Part shown: positions 11,215 to 21,950 of the stretch, piece after piece
How positions within the stretch are numbered: position 1 is the stretch's first letter
Layout: every line of letters begins with the position of its first letter
Assembly (NCBI RefSeq): GCF_009905375.1
Contig: NC_133653.1
Location: forward strand, 55,095,751-55,159,750
Length of the DNA: 64,000 nucleotides
Reading direction: 5' to 3'
DNA from: Apium graveolens
Taxonomy: Eukaryota > Streptophyta > Magnoliopsida > Apiales > Apiaceae
The notes under the pieces: model-generated
Seen by the model: the letters and a program-made list of their open reading frames with translations, nothing else
The model's database searches: none
What the model was told of the DNA's origin: nothing
Translations under genes and position numbers: made by a program

Positions 11215-13066
11215 TTGATAGGATAATACAAGCTTATTTGAAGAAGTGAAATTGGACTTAATAAAATTACAAGGTTAGTTTTTATATTGTTAAAATTTTA
11301 AAACGTCAGGATTTTGTAAAATTTTCAACGTCTAGATTTTTAACGTTACAATTTATAGAAGGGTAATTTTAATTTTCAGAAAAAAATTATTATCAACAAA
11401 AATATTTTATTTAAGAGACAAAAAAGTAAAAAAAGACTAGAGTTGGCCGACCCACCTACTCGGGCCTGACCAACTTTTTCTTTTATCTTCAATGCTGACA
11501 AACTAAAAATGATCCTCCACACCCATTCCAACGTAGTACTTGGGCCTGCGTAAAAGTTGCTCTTATAGCAAGTCGAGGTGTACTCCACAACCGCCTCCTA
11601 ACTGAATCCTTAAATATAATATAAAAAATTAGTAAGACATTAATGAGAATGTTTATTTCCGATAATACTACTTAAGCTTGTTTATTATATAATATTTTAC
11701 TATTAAAAGTACGTTGCATCAATTAAAATACAATATAAAAGAGTTAGGAAGAGATAGTGATCCCCGTAATATATTATAAAATAATAAATAGAGTATTCTT
11801 AGAAACATGATGCCAATACTTAAAAATAAAGTGTGGATGGATGATTTTTAGTGATTTTATGAATCATTAAAAGATTGCCAGAGCATAATTTTTGTCTCTA
11901 TTCCTTAAATTTCAACTTAAGAGCTTGAATAGCTTGTCTATTGAACTTGCTCTTAATTCCTTACATATATTTGCCCTACGTGTACAATCATAGGGATTTG
12001 AGAGGTCAATACTTTACTGTTGTTTTGGTGATTTGTCAAACTAAAAGTGAAAATTGAATTATATTCATAAGTCACTAAGAATCATCCCTTAGGGTTTTAT
12101 GTGTGACACTTTTCAGAATCGAGTCGAACTGATATATTCCGGACAAACCGTTCAAAAATATTTTTCTGATATTTGTTATTAGACATGACCTGGGTTAGAA
12201 ATATCAATTAATGATATATTCTAAATTAGGTTGGTTTTGTGAAATATACCTAGGCTAACAGCTAGGGCACAATTCATGAGAATTTTCAATCACCACTTTT
12301 ACGAGGCAAAACTGATCGATTTATTTAAAAGTGTGTCGAAACTAAATGTTTTACTCTCACATATTGTGGATATATTTATTTAATATTTATATTCAATTTA
12401 CAGTGTCAAAAGTCTTGCCGATAGACAAAAAAGATATTTTATTTAGAAATACCCGTAAATCCTTATTTATCCGGATAAAATCATTTTTAATTCAAATTTA
12501 ATTATTCCTCGAACCTCATAGTCACTATTTTATAAGGATATTTTTCCCCGAATATTTGTCAAGTCAAAACCTTTGTCTAACTCGTTGGTAAAGACAAATG
12601 TGTATTTTAATCACTCCGGAAGGCCGTTTTAACATTCGAAAAATCCTAAAATATTCTCTGAATATCTTTTAGACTTGAAACTTGGGATTTATCATTCATA
12701 TATTTCCTTTTACTATGTAAATTAATTTCATAAATTTTGGATGACTTTTTTCCGAAACCCCTTAAAATCGATATATAATTGATTTATCGGTCGCTTAAAA
12801 GTCATAGAAGGGAAATGAATTTCAAGGTGAAGTTTTTTGTATTGTTCTTCTAGGACCATTTCTAGAAGTTCACAAAAAGTTCATATTTTTTTGATAATTT
12901 TTCGATTTTCGTTGAAAAATGCATTTACGGTCGTCACTGTTCAGTTTTTATTCATTTCAAAAATGATAAAAATGTCCCATGGCCCTACAACAAAAGTAAT
13001 GAATTTCTCACACCTTTTTTATTAGATAAATTCAGCCCTTGTACTTGCATTTTCTTTTAGAAAGGT
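11215..13066. other. Unassigned AT-rich stretch
   Basis: I see no coding region with a recognisable signature in these 1.85 kb. About 11440-11590 may be the 5' side of the element that carried H1: on the minus strand TAAGAGCAACTTTTACGC lies about 350 bases outside the ORF start and looks like a Harbinger-type terminal repeat flanked by TAA, but no partner is present. An imperfect hairpin occurs at about 11920-11957 (TTAAGAGC ... GCTCTTAA). The remainder, 11960-13066, is AT-rich and could be a decayed LTR. Confidence 0.4.
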
Positions 13067-14336
13067 TGTGTTTAGTGTTGTGCAAGACATTATTGTACAA
13101 TAACAAGACTAAGTCAAATTGACAACTCTAAGTAAGTTGTATTGTAATCTATGTTTTGCATTTTGTATTGTAACATTTAAGTCTGTAAAAATGTACATGA
13201 GCAGACTGGAGTCTTTTTCTGTAAACAGTATCAAACCTAAGAATTATATTTGGAAGAAGATCAAGAAGATCATGCCTCAGAAGAATTATGAAGAAGCTTG
13301 GAGTTGAATAAATCTATTTTGAGAAAAATATTCTAAGTCAAGATCTCTACAATTCACAGATTAAGTGTTCTAGAGAAGTCATTCGAGAACTTCAGAATGA
13401 CTTATCGAGAATTCAGTAAAAGCTACTAGAGAACTCAGAGATATCAACAAGCCAAATTAAAGACATGAAGATTGGAGATATCGATAAATCATTTCTTCAC
13501 TAAAGAACTCTGAGTTATCGATAAGCCAGTGACAACTCAGAGTTATCGATAAGCCAAGTTGTCACTAGAGAACTCAGAGTTATCGATAAGCTAAAGTGAA
13601 GACATGAAGATGAGAGATCTCGACAAGCCAAATTCTTTTATAGAGAAATCAGAGACTTCTATAAGTCAAAACAACTGTAGAGTGATTAGAGATCTCGATA
13701 AGCCAATATACTTATCGAGATGTCAAGTTCTCTATATACCAAACTGGAGATCTCGAGGTAAAACTCAAAGTACAAAGTGCAGACCAGTTAAATATCCAAG
13801 ATTATTAATCAACAAACAATCTAATCAGTTGGATTGACAAGTTTACAAAAGCAGTTTGAAGAGTACAAGATCAAAGGCCAAGATTAACGGGCAAAGTAAA
13901 GTCACAGGCGTGCAAGATTAACAAAGATACACTAAGCCAAAAATAGATAGATTTGGTTATCCAAAAATGGGGTTTAATACATGCTACTGTACACTGTGTA
14001 ATAACTAGTGTTTACTGTTCTATAAAGTAAACACTGGATGCTTTGTTAGGAGTAGCAATTTAGTTCAGAAATTTTGTATTCTCTCAAGGAAGAAGCTAAG
14101 CTCTTTTATCAACAAAGAGCCTAGAAATTTTGTAGCAAAACATTTTTAATTTTAATATAAAATTAAGTGAGTTTTGAAAGATTTGTGTTCACTATTTTAT
14201 CTGTCTAAATTCAATACTAACACATTTTACTACAAGATTTTAATTTACTTTGTTCCCTACCATAAACACTTAAAGAAAAGCAGAAAAACACAAAACACAA
14301 ATTCACCCTCCTCTGTGTATGATTCATTACCTAACA
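13067..14336 (+). repeat. S2 5' LTR (SIRE-type Ty1/copia)
   Basis: The right edge is firm: CCTAACA at 14330-14336, two bases before a methionine-tRNA primer site. The left edge is less certain; TGTGTTTAGTGTTG at 13067 is the best candidate and gives about 1.27 kb. The middle (13390-13760) holds a cluster of CGATAAG words such as TTATCGATAAGCC (13511, 13538, 13568), with GAGAACTCAGAG between them. The LTR ends in a plausible leader with poly-A-like tracts near 14130-14170. The 3' LTR of S2 is lost. Confidence 0.75.
13390..13760 (+). repeat. CGATAAG-type short repeat cluster in the S2 LTR
   Basis: Several near-identical words, (T/C)TATCGATAAGCC and CTCGA(T/C)AAGCC, alternate with GAGAACTCAGAG over about 370 bases. 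The words are partly palindromic (ATCGAT, CTCGAG). The same motif family reappears in the S2 linker at 20490-20900, just before the extra ORF. It includes the GATAAG core of plant I-box/GATA sites; any regulatory role is inference. Confidence 0.7.
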
Positions 14337-14338
14337 AG

Positions 14339-14350
14339 TGGTATCAGAGC
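14339..14350 (+). other. S2 primer binding site (tRNA-Met type)
   Basis: TGGTATCAGAGC directly follows the LTR end with two spacer bases. It is complementary to the initiator tRNA-Met 3' end, which is usual for Ty1/copia. Confidence 0.92.
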
Positions 14351-16769
14351 AAAATCTGAAAGTAAACAGATTCAAGATCCTGGAAGAATAAATACACATA
14401 AAATCAGTATCATCAAAATCCCTACTTTTGATAAAGCTAACTACACTCTATGGAAGAAGAAAATGTTGCTGTTTATCAGGATGTCCAATCCGTTATACAT
14501 TCGGATTCTCAAGAATGGGTCTTTCACTCCTATGGTAAGAGTTGAGGAATCTACAGATGAAGACATGGTCATTCCAGCTCATTATGCTCCTAAAGATCCT
14601 TCAGAGTACACTGAGCCTGAGAAAGAAAAAGTCTCCCAAGATAGTGGCTTGCAGTTGATCTTGATAAATCACTTGATAATATAATGTACAATAACATTGT
14701 CAACCGTGACACTGCTAAGAAGATCTAGGAGAAGATAGAGATACTTTGTGAAAGAACAGAGGAAGTTAGGTCAAATCAAAGAAGGATATTGATTTTACAG
14801 TATGGGGGTTTCATGGCTAAGCCAAAGGAAATTATTACTGATGTGTTTGAAAGGTTTAACAAGCTAATTAATGACTTGCAGCTGCATGATAAATATTATG
14901 AAGCTGAAGAAGTGAACTTGAAGTTTTTGCTCACACTCCCTGACCATTTGGAACAAAAAATTTCAGCAATCAGAGAAGGGAGAGACTTGAGTAGAATAAC
15001 TCTGGAAGTTCTATATGGAATCTTAAAAATATATGAATTGGAAATGATTCAAAGGAAGTCATTAAGGGTTGGTCAAGGGCATGATGTAGTTGGTTCAAGT
15101 GCTCTGATTGTCAACGAAAGCCACATCTCTAATGATGAGCCAAGATCCCAGACTCCAGTTGCCTCAACAAGTGAGCAAAGAAATAATGATTCATAGGAGC
15201 AAGTCATAATGGAATTGGAAGAAGATGAGTTCTACACCCTGGATAAACTTGACAAGCTAGATCAATCAATGGCCTATCTGGCAAGAAAGTTCTCTAATAT
15301 TAGAGTAAAGAAGCCAAGATTTTTCAAGGGAAAGGGACAATCATTCAACAAAGACATCAACTAGAAAGGAAAAGGGAAGTACACAACTGATAGCAAAAAT
15401 GGCTACAAAACTAGATGTGTTGATAGATCAAAGATAAGGTGCTATAACTGTGATGAGCTAGGTCATTTTACTACAGAATGCAGGAAACCCAAGAAAGCAA
15501 AGAAAGACAAAGCTTATCTTGAACTTGAAGTAAAGTATGAAGCTCTTCTGAAAAAATAACAAAATAAAGACTATATTGCAAAGGGAAAGAGTTGGGATGA
15601 TTTTGAAAATGATGAAGATGAGGAAGTTGGAAATTATGCACTTATGGCTTTGGTGCAAGGTGAGTCATCCTCATCAAAAACACATGTACCAACTCTTACC
15701 ACCATTGATTTAAATGTGAGTCAATATAATGAAACTGTAGAGAAGATGAGCACAAAAATCTTTCACATTCATACAAGTATGATTGCTGCTAATAAAGAGG
15801 TTAGCAGACTGACAAAGATAAATGTGAAGCTTGAAAATGAGAAACAAGAAACTGAGTTGTTGCTGGTAGAGCTTGAAGCTGTGAAATAAGAGAATGCATA
15901 TCTGAAGAACAAGCTCAAGTGTGTAAATGAGATTGAAGCGGTGTTAAGGGAGAAAGCTAGAAAAGAATGAAGTCAAGCTGAAATCTTTCAGGAATGCATA
16001 TGAGTTGGTTGGACAATACCATGAGAAGAACAAACTATGTGCAAATATTGCTATTGGTCTTGATTATGATGACTTGAACAATAAGAAGAAAGCTGTAGGT
16101 GAAAAAGGGAAATCAAATGAAAATGAAGATGTTCCAGCTATGCTGAAAAAGGTTGGCTCACCTATGTTCAAAGCATGTGAAGTAGATTTCAGTGAAGAAG
16201 AGTTGATCATAAAGCAAGAAATTGCTGATGAAGACAATGAGAAGAAGAATGCAGAAACAACTCCATCTTCCAAAGCTGAAAAGAAGCCCATGATCAACCA
16301 AGACACCTATCAAGGAAATGAAAACTGCAAATTCAAGAAAGAAGAAGAAGAATAGAAATGGGAAGATTGAGATAAATAAAAGCAATAATTTTGCTTATGT
16401 TGCAGATGCTCAAGGAAGAAATGTGAAAAGCGTGGCTCTGTAAATCACCTAACTTACCTTTGTAAAAAGATGGTTAGCAAGCCAGTTGAAGGAGCCTGCA
16501 AGTATAATAAAGCCAAGGCAAATGATCCCTATTCATTTTGTGATAAGTTCGACTGCATTCCCTGTAACTTAAAAGTAATGAAAAGTTGCCACAAGCTGAG
16601 AGTAGATCTCAAAGAAGTCAGTATTGGATCTACAGCTGCAAGGGAAAATGCACAAACATCTATGAATGCTATTCTTTCTGAGACTTATAACTCTACTTAT
16701 GCTAAATCATTTAACAAGAAGAAAGTACCCAACACGGCTTGGGTTGCTAAACACACTTAAACTCATTGT
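14351..16769 (+). pseudogene. S2 copia gag (broken)
   Basis: This is the gag part of a copia polyprotein, forming the nucleocapsid. It opens with a UBN2/Retrotran_gag-like segment (KIPTFDKANYTLWKKKM) and continues through DVFERFNKLINDLQLH, FLLTLPDHL and LEVLYGILKIYELEM. A CCHC knuckle (CYNCDELGHFTTEC) lies at about 15442-15483. After it come a coiled-coil-like region (VSRLTKINVKLENEKQE) and a Cys-rich segment (YSFCDKFDCIPC) at about 16530-16565. Damage: frameshift near 14660; TAG near 14727 where Trp is expected; stops at 15194, 15363, 15557, 15887 and 16353; further frame changes near 15900-16000. It was originally one frame with pol. I could not identify the initiator ATG with confidence. 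Confidence 0.85.
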
Positions 16770-17173
16770 GTGCAGGGTAAAATGAATAAGGTCATATGGA
16801 TCATAGACAGTGGATGTTCCAGACATCTGACAGGTGATAAGGCCCTGCTATCACAATTTGAGGAGAAGGATGGCCCTTTGGTGACCTTTCGAGACAACAA
16901 CAAAGGATTTACAATGGGATATGGCATGATCGTTTCTGGAAATATTGTCATTGATGATGTAGCATTGGTAGCTGGCCTTCTCTGTGTCAGCCAGTTTGCA
17001 GACAAAGGTTTTAAAGTTCTATTTAACAAAGAAGAATGCATCTTCATCAGCAAGAAAACCAATGAAGTTAATCTAAAAGGAGCAAGAAAAGGAAGCTTGT
17101 TTGTTGTAGACTTGGACTCAACAAATGAGGATGGAATTTGTTGCTTCTACACCAAGACATCCATGGAGCAAAG
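16770..17173 (+). pseudogene. S2 copia pol, protease and pre-integrase part
   Basis: The reading frame contains WIIDSGCSRHLTGD, the copia aspartic-protease signature with the catalytic DSG, followed by FGD-like (FRDNNKGFT), GYGMIV and LCVSQFADKGF. A short deletion removes part of the usual GLxHNLLSISQ segment, since AGLLCVSQ stands in its place. The frame is then cut in the pre-integrase region by the L1 solo LTR at 17173/17174; the sequence resumes on the far side at 18843 with LWHKKLSHLNF. The protease would process Gag-Pol in the virus-like particle. Confidence 0.85.
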
Positions 17174-18837
17174 TGTTGGATTTTAATCACAGCGGAGGCA
17201 TGGCAAAACACTTTTACACATATAAAATCCAATTAAAAGCATACAGATCATGAATAAAAATTCGGGGGATCGGATCTAACCTTTAAAATAATTTCGAGAC
17301 AACGATCAGAGATCCTTAGCAGTTGCTCCTCAAGTGTGAAGCACTCCACCGGTATCCACCAAGAAAACGATGTTAAGGAGGAGGAAGGAGGTGGAGAGAA
17401 TTGGGTTTTCCAAACTTTTTGGGTTTATGGGGTTCGCATAAAAATAGGGTCTATAATAGTGTATTTATAGGCAAAATTTTCAGCTGAAATTTTCCCATAA
17501 ATATTATTATTATTATCCCATTTATTATTCTCATTAATAATTAAAACACCTTTTAATTATTAATCCTTTTTCTAAATACTTTAGAAATAATTCTCTCTCT
17601 TGATTTAATTTCCAAAAATTAAATCCTTTAATTAATAATATTAAGAACTTTTCTTAATTAATTTATAATCAATTAAATCTCATTTAATCAATTATTAAAT
17701 TTGCCAATTAATTATTTATTTCACAAATAAATAATTATTAGCCATTATTAATTAATTCCTCCACCATTAAATCATTCTCTTTTTATGGTGTGACCATGTA
17801 GGTTCAATATTAAGCCGGTAGTAGAAATAAATAATAATAAAACTATTTTATCATTATTTATATAAATTCTCTAATTTATTAAATATGATTAATTAATTAA
17901 TCACATTTATTCTACATCGTGAGGGATACTTCTCAGCATATCGCGACTATCCGGATAATATGAATTCACTGCTTAGAATACCAAGAACCTATTCAGTGAA
18001 TAGTTACCGTACAATAAACTCCTTCTACCCTACAATGTCCCGATTAAATACAAGGCATGGATCTCGTGTCAAGCCTATCTAATTTAATCACTTGCTTACC
18101 ATTTACTATGCTTAGTTCTATGCAAATTAGAAACTCCTTTCTAATTTCATTCACTCTGGCCAGAGATTCCTGAACTAGCATAAGTGGATCAGCCTTGAAC
18201 ATTCGCTTCCTTCACTGGAAGGGGTAGATCCTTTATTGATCATACACTATCTTCGTGTACAAATTCCTATACCCAGTAGAGCCCTAATAATTGTCCCTGG
18301 AGACTAAAAACTAAACCAAAGCATAGTTCAGTGTACACAAGATGACTATGATGACCTCAAGTCTAAGGATACTTGTACAACTATCACTATGTGAACAACT
18401 GCTGACACGTGAGTGAACTCCATCAGTTGTTCAGCTGTGCGAGTCATGTTCAATGAACTTATTCTATAATAAGCACCTACATACTAGCTATAGTGACACC
18501 ACACAAATGTCTATGAGAACAGACATCCTAAATAATGAAGCAAGCATAGTATGTACCGATCTCTGCGGATTATTAATTACCAGTTAGTAATCCTACGACC
18601 AGGAACTATTTAAGTTTAGAGTTATCATCTTTTTAGGTCTCACTATTATGATCTCATCATAATCCATAAAAAGTTTTACTCTAAACTATGGTATATCTTA
18701 TTTAAACACTTAAATAGATAAACCCCGTAATAAAAACAAAACAAGTCTTTTATTAATAACAATGAAATCAAAACAGATTACATAAAAGTTATTCCTAAAT
18801 CCTCATACATGATTGGACTTAGGACATATTCCTTTCA
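17174..18837. mobile_element. L1, solo LTR (1664 bp) inserted in S2 pol
   Basis: The sequence starts TGTTGGATTTTAATCACAG and ends ATATTCCTTTCA (TG...CA). It is flanked by a perfect 5-bp target duplication, CAAAG at 17169-17173 and 18838-18842. Removing it and one duplication copy restores the reading of the pre-integrase block. It contains no coding sequence, primer site or internal direct repeat, so it is a solo LTR left by recombination between two LTRs. The start resembles copia LTRs in other eudicots. The family and the orientation cannot be assigned without an internal region. Confidence 0.88.
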
Positions 18838-18842
18838 CAAAG

Positions 18843-20249
18843 CAAGTTATGGCATAAGAAACTCTCACATCTAAACTTCAAGACAATCAACGCTCTGGTC
18901 AAGAAAGAGTTGGTGAGAGACATGCCAAAATTAGAGTTTTATCAAATTGAAGTCTGTGAAGCCTGTCAGAAAGGAAAAATGAAAAGATCAAGTCACAAGT
19001 CAAAAACTGTGAATTCCATAAGTGCACCATTACAACTTATTCACATGGACTTGTTTGGGCCAGTAAATGTCTTATCAATTTCGAGAAACAAATATGCACT
19101 TGTGATGGTGGATGACTTCTCAAGATATACTTGGATATAATTTATGCATTCTAAAGATGAGACTCGACACACCATAATTGAGCACATAAAGAAGATAGAG
19201 AAATAGGCTGAAGATCAAAACTGTGTGAAGAGATTGAGAAGTGATAATGAAACAGAATTCAGAAATGAAACATTGAGTGAATTCTGCAAAAACAAAGGCA
19301 TTTATGTGGATGATATCATCTTTGGTTCTACTAATGAGAAGCTCTGTCAAAGATTCTCTAAGCTTATGCAGAGTGATTGTGAAATGAGTATGATGGGAGA
19401 ATTAAGTTACTTTCTTGGACTTCAAGTCAGTCAAGGAAGTGATGGAATCTTCATCAGCCAGACTAAGTATGTTAAAGATTTATTGAAAAGTTTGGCATGG
19501 TTGATTGTTCACCTGCATCTACACATATGTCTACATCATCAAAGTTGGATGAAGATAAAAAGGGCAAGAGTGTAGATATTACAAGCTACAGAGGAATGAC
19601 TGGATCATTACTTTACTTAACTGCAAGTAGACCAAACATCATGTTTGCTACATGTCTGTGTGCAAGATTTCAAGCCAATCCAAAAGAATCACATTTGATG
19701 GTTGTGAAGAGGATTTTCAGATACTTGAAGGGGACTCCAAACTTAGGATTATGGTATCCTAAGGGAACTGGTTTTGAAGCTATTGGATACACAGATGCAA
19801 ATATTGCTGGATGCAGGGTTGACATAAAGAGTACTAGTGGAAGCTGTCAGTTTCTTGGACAAAGACTTATATCCTGGTATAGAGAGAAACAACAATCTGT
19901 GTAAATTTCCACAGCTGAAGCAGAATACATAGTTGATGGAAGTTGATGTGCTCAAGTGTTTTGGATTAGAAATCAGCTAATGGATTATGGCCTAGTGTTA
20001 CACAAAATTCCAATCACGTGTGACAATACTAGTGCTATATCTATTGTGGCTAATCTAGTTAATCACTCTAGGATAAAGCACATTGATGTAAGGTACCATT
20101 TTATTAGAGAACATGCTGTAAATGGTACCATTGAGCTCATTTTTGTTCCAATAGAAAAACAATTAGCTGACATTTCTACTAAACCTTTGGATGAAACAAC
20201 TTTCACTAGACTTGTAGGTAAAATTGGAATGCTTAATTCTTCATTCTAA
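18843..20249 (+). pseudogene. S2 copia pol, integrase fused to RT tail and RNase H
   Basis: Order: pre-integrase LWHKKLSHLNF with CEACQKGK; integrase start HMDLFGPVN (first catalytic Asp) and LRSDNETEF (second Asp); then, without a frame change, RT box [11 protein letters not shown] at about 19303. The rest of integrase, including the catalytic Glu, and the first two thirds of RT are deleted. Using the spacing in S3, the loss is about 1.5 kb. RT continues with YFLGLQVSQ. After a frameshift near 19490, RNase H follows with LLYLTASRPNI, YTDANIAGC, STAEAEY, CDNTSAISI and ADISTKPL. Stops: 19138, 19204, 19902 and 19945. The end at 20249 fits the usual copia pol end. Confidence 0.87.
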
Positions 20250-21130
20250 GGCAAGAACTCAGCTAATATTTTGCAGCAGATTAATTTCTAGTAAATTAAA
20301 ATTAATTTGATTTAGTTAGAAATTAATTGGAATATGAATTATAAATATTTCAGAAATCTCTGCATATTAATTTTTCAAAATTCAAAATTCAGCTTGGAAT
20401 TTTTCAAATTCTAAGAAAACTGTCTAATTGTTGATTTACATTTTCAATATATAAAATTAACACACAGTATAATGAAGTGATCAAAAGTATATAGAGAACT
20501 GAGTTCTCGATAAGTCTAATTGACTTATCGATAAGTCATTTGAAGACTTCTCGAGTGAGTTCTTGATATGTCAATTTACTGACTTCTCGAGTGACTTCTC
20601 GATAAGCTTTATTATGACTTATCGATAAGTCATTGTAGAGTTCTCTATAAGTGTTAATTCACAGAGTTCTCTACAAGTATCATTTTAGACTTATAAATAA
20701 CTCATAACTAAAATAATTTAATTTAATAAATTATTTTGGTAAAATACTTTTGGCAAAATATTCTGATTTTATTTTGATTTATTTAAATAAAAATTGGAAA
20801 CAATCCAGTCCATTTTGGACAAACTGGGTATTTATTTAACATCTCGATAAGCTTATTTTTAGTTCTATACAAGGTTAAAACAAAATGAATTATCGACATG
20901 TTCTTCACTTTTCAAAATGACTTCTCAATAGACAAACTCCAAACTTCTATTTTCAAGTTCTTGACAAGTCATTTGCTTTTACTATAAATACCCAGATATC
21001 TCAATACACATATACTTACGCCTTCGAGAACTCTAAGTGACCTAGATTTTTCAATTCCAAACCGATCTCTCTCTCGTTTCAAACCCCTTCTCACTAATTT
21101 TTCTTACCCATTCACTCTTACTCAACAATA
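20250..21130 (+). other. S2 linker between pol and the extra ORF, with CGATAAG repeats
   Basis: This is AT-rich and non-coding. Between 20490 and 20900 it carries repeated CTTATCGATAAGTCA, TTCTCGATAAG, GACTTCTCGAGTGA and related words, the same motif family as in the S2 LTR at 13390-13760. A TATAAATA box-like word occurs at about 20981 (CTATAAATACCC), roughly 150 bases upstream of the ATG at 21131, followed by CT-rich leader sequence. This is compatible with a promoter for the downstream ORF, but that is inference. Confidence 0.6.
20981..20990 (+). promoter_or_regulatory. Candidate TATA box upstream of the S2 extra ORF
   Basis: CTATAAATAC sits about 30 bases before ATACACATATACTTACGCC and 150 bases before the ORF start at 21131. 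It has the form of a plant TATA box and lies downstream of the CGATAAG cluster shared with the LTR. Only the sequence match supports it. Confidence 0.35.
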
Positions 21131-21950
21131 ATGGCACTAAACAATGTTAGAGCTGTAATCCTAGAGAAAGGAACCAACTGTATTGCTTTCACAGATGCTA
21201 ACCAAGCCCCTGATAGTTTGAAGGGGTTTGTGAAATTTCTGTCTGAATCCTATCTTGCAGGTGCTTTAACTGCTAACCCAGTCCTATACTTGGATGTTCT
21301 GCATAAATTCAGACAACAGCTGTGGTGAGAACTGTTATGCTTGACAACTCTGTGTCCTTGGTGGTAATATGCTCAATTGGATGCCAACAGATAGAGTTCA
21401 ATGAGCAAGATGTGAATGCAGCTTTGGGTCTTCCAACTGAAAATCTCGTGGAGGTGCCAACCAAGGATGAACTAGCTGAGTTCATGGACTTCATCAACTA
21501 TGGTGGAAGAATCAACTTGGAAAGTTTGAACATAACAAACCTAAGGAAAAAATGGTCCTTTGTGCTTGATTCTATAGTGAGGGCCTTCACATGTAGGAAG
21601 ACAGGATATGATAACATCTGAAGTGTGGTGCAGAAGCTGGTGTTCTCAATAGCCCATAACAGACTCTTGAATGTTGGTCTATTGATCATGGAAGAACTTG
21701 CCACAAGGATGACCATGCCCCAATCTGCTAGAGGTAAGGAAATTTTCTATCCTATATTTATTATGTCTAGGAGATAAAATGCTAGAGGTAAGGAACTTAC
21801 CCGATGCCTGACATGAGATAAAATGCACAAACTAGTACATCTATAGTCCCTGAAACTGTAGAAGTACAAATGCAAGAAAACCAACAGGGGCCTTCCCAAG
21901 ATGACACCACTTCTTCTATACCTCTAGAAGCTAGGAAACCAACCACTTCA
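21131..21950 (+). pseudogene. S2 extra 3' ORF, N-terminal part (broken)
   Basis: The ATG at 21131 follows a CT-rich leader. The N-terminus (ALTANPVLYLDVLHKF) matches the start of E2 on the other strand (FALTQPSSIS...VLTFW) in layout. After a frameshift near 21325 come IEFNEQDVNAALGLP, NLRKKWSFVLDSIVRAF and LATRMTMPQSARG. Stops lie at 21619 and 21774. A short imperfect tandem repeat (GCTAGAGGTAAGGAA at about 21729 and 21781) adds damage. The end is Ser/Thr/Gln-rich (in another frame) and is cut at 21950 by the G3 LTR. The function is unknown and no membrane segment is visible. Confidence 0.72.
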
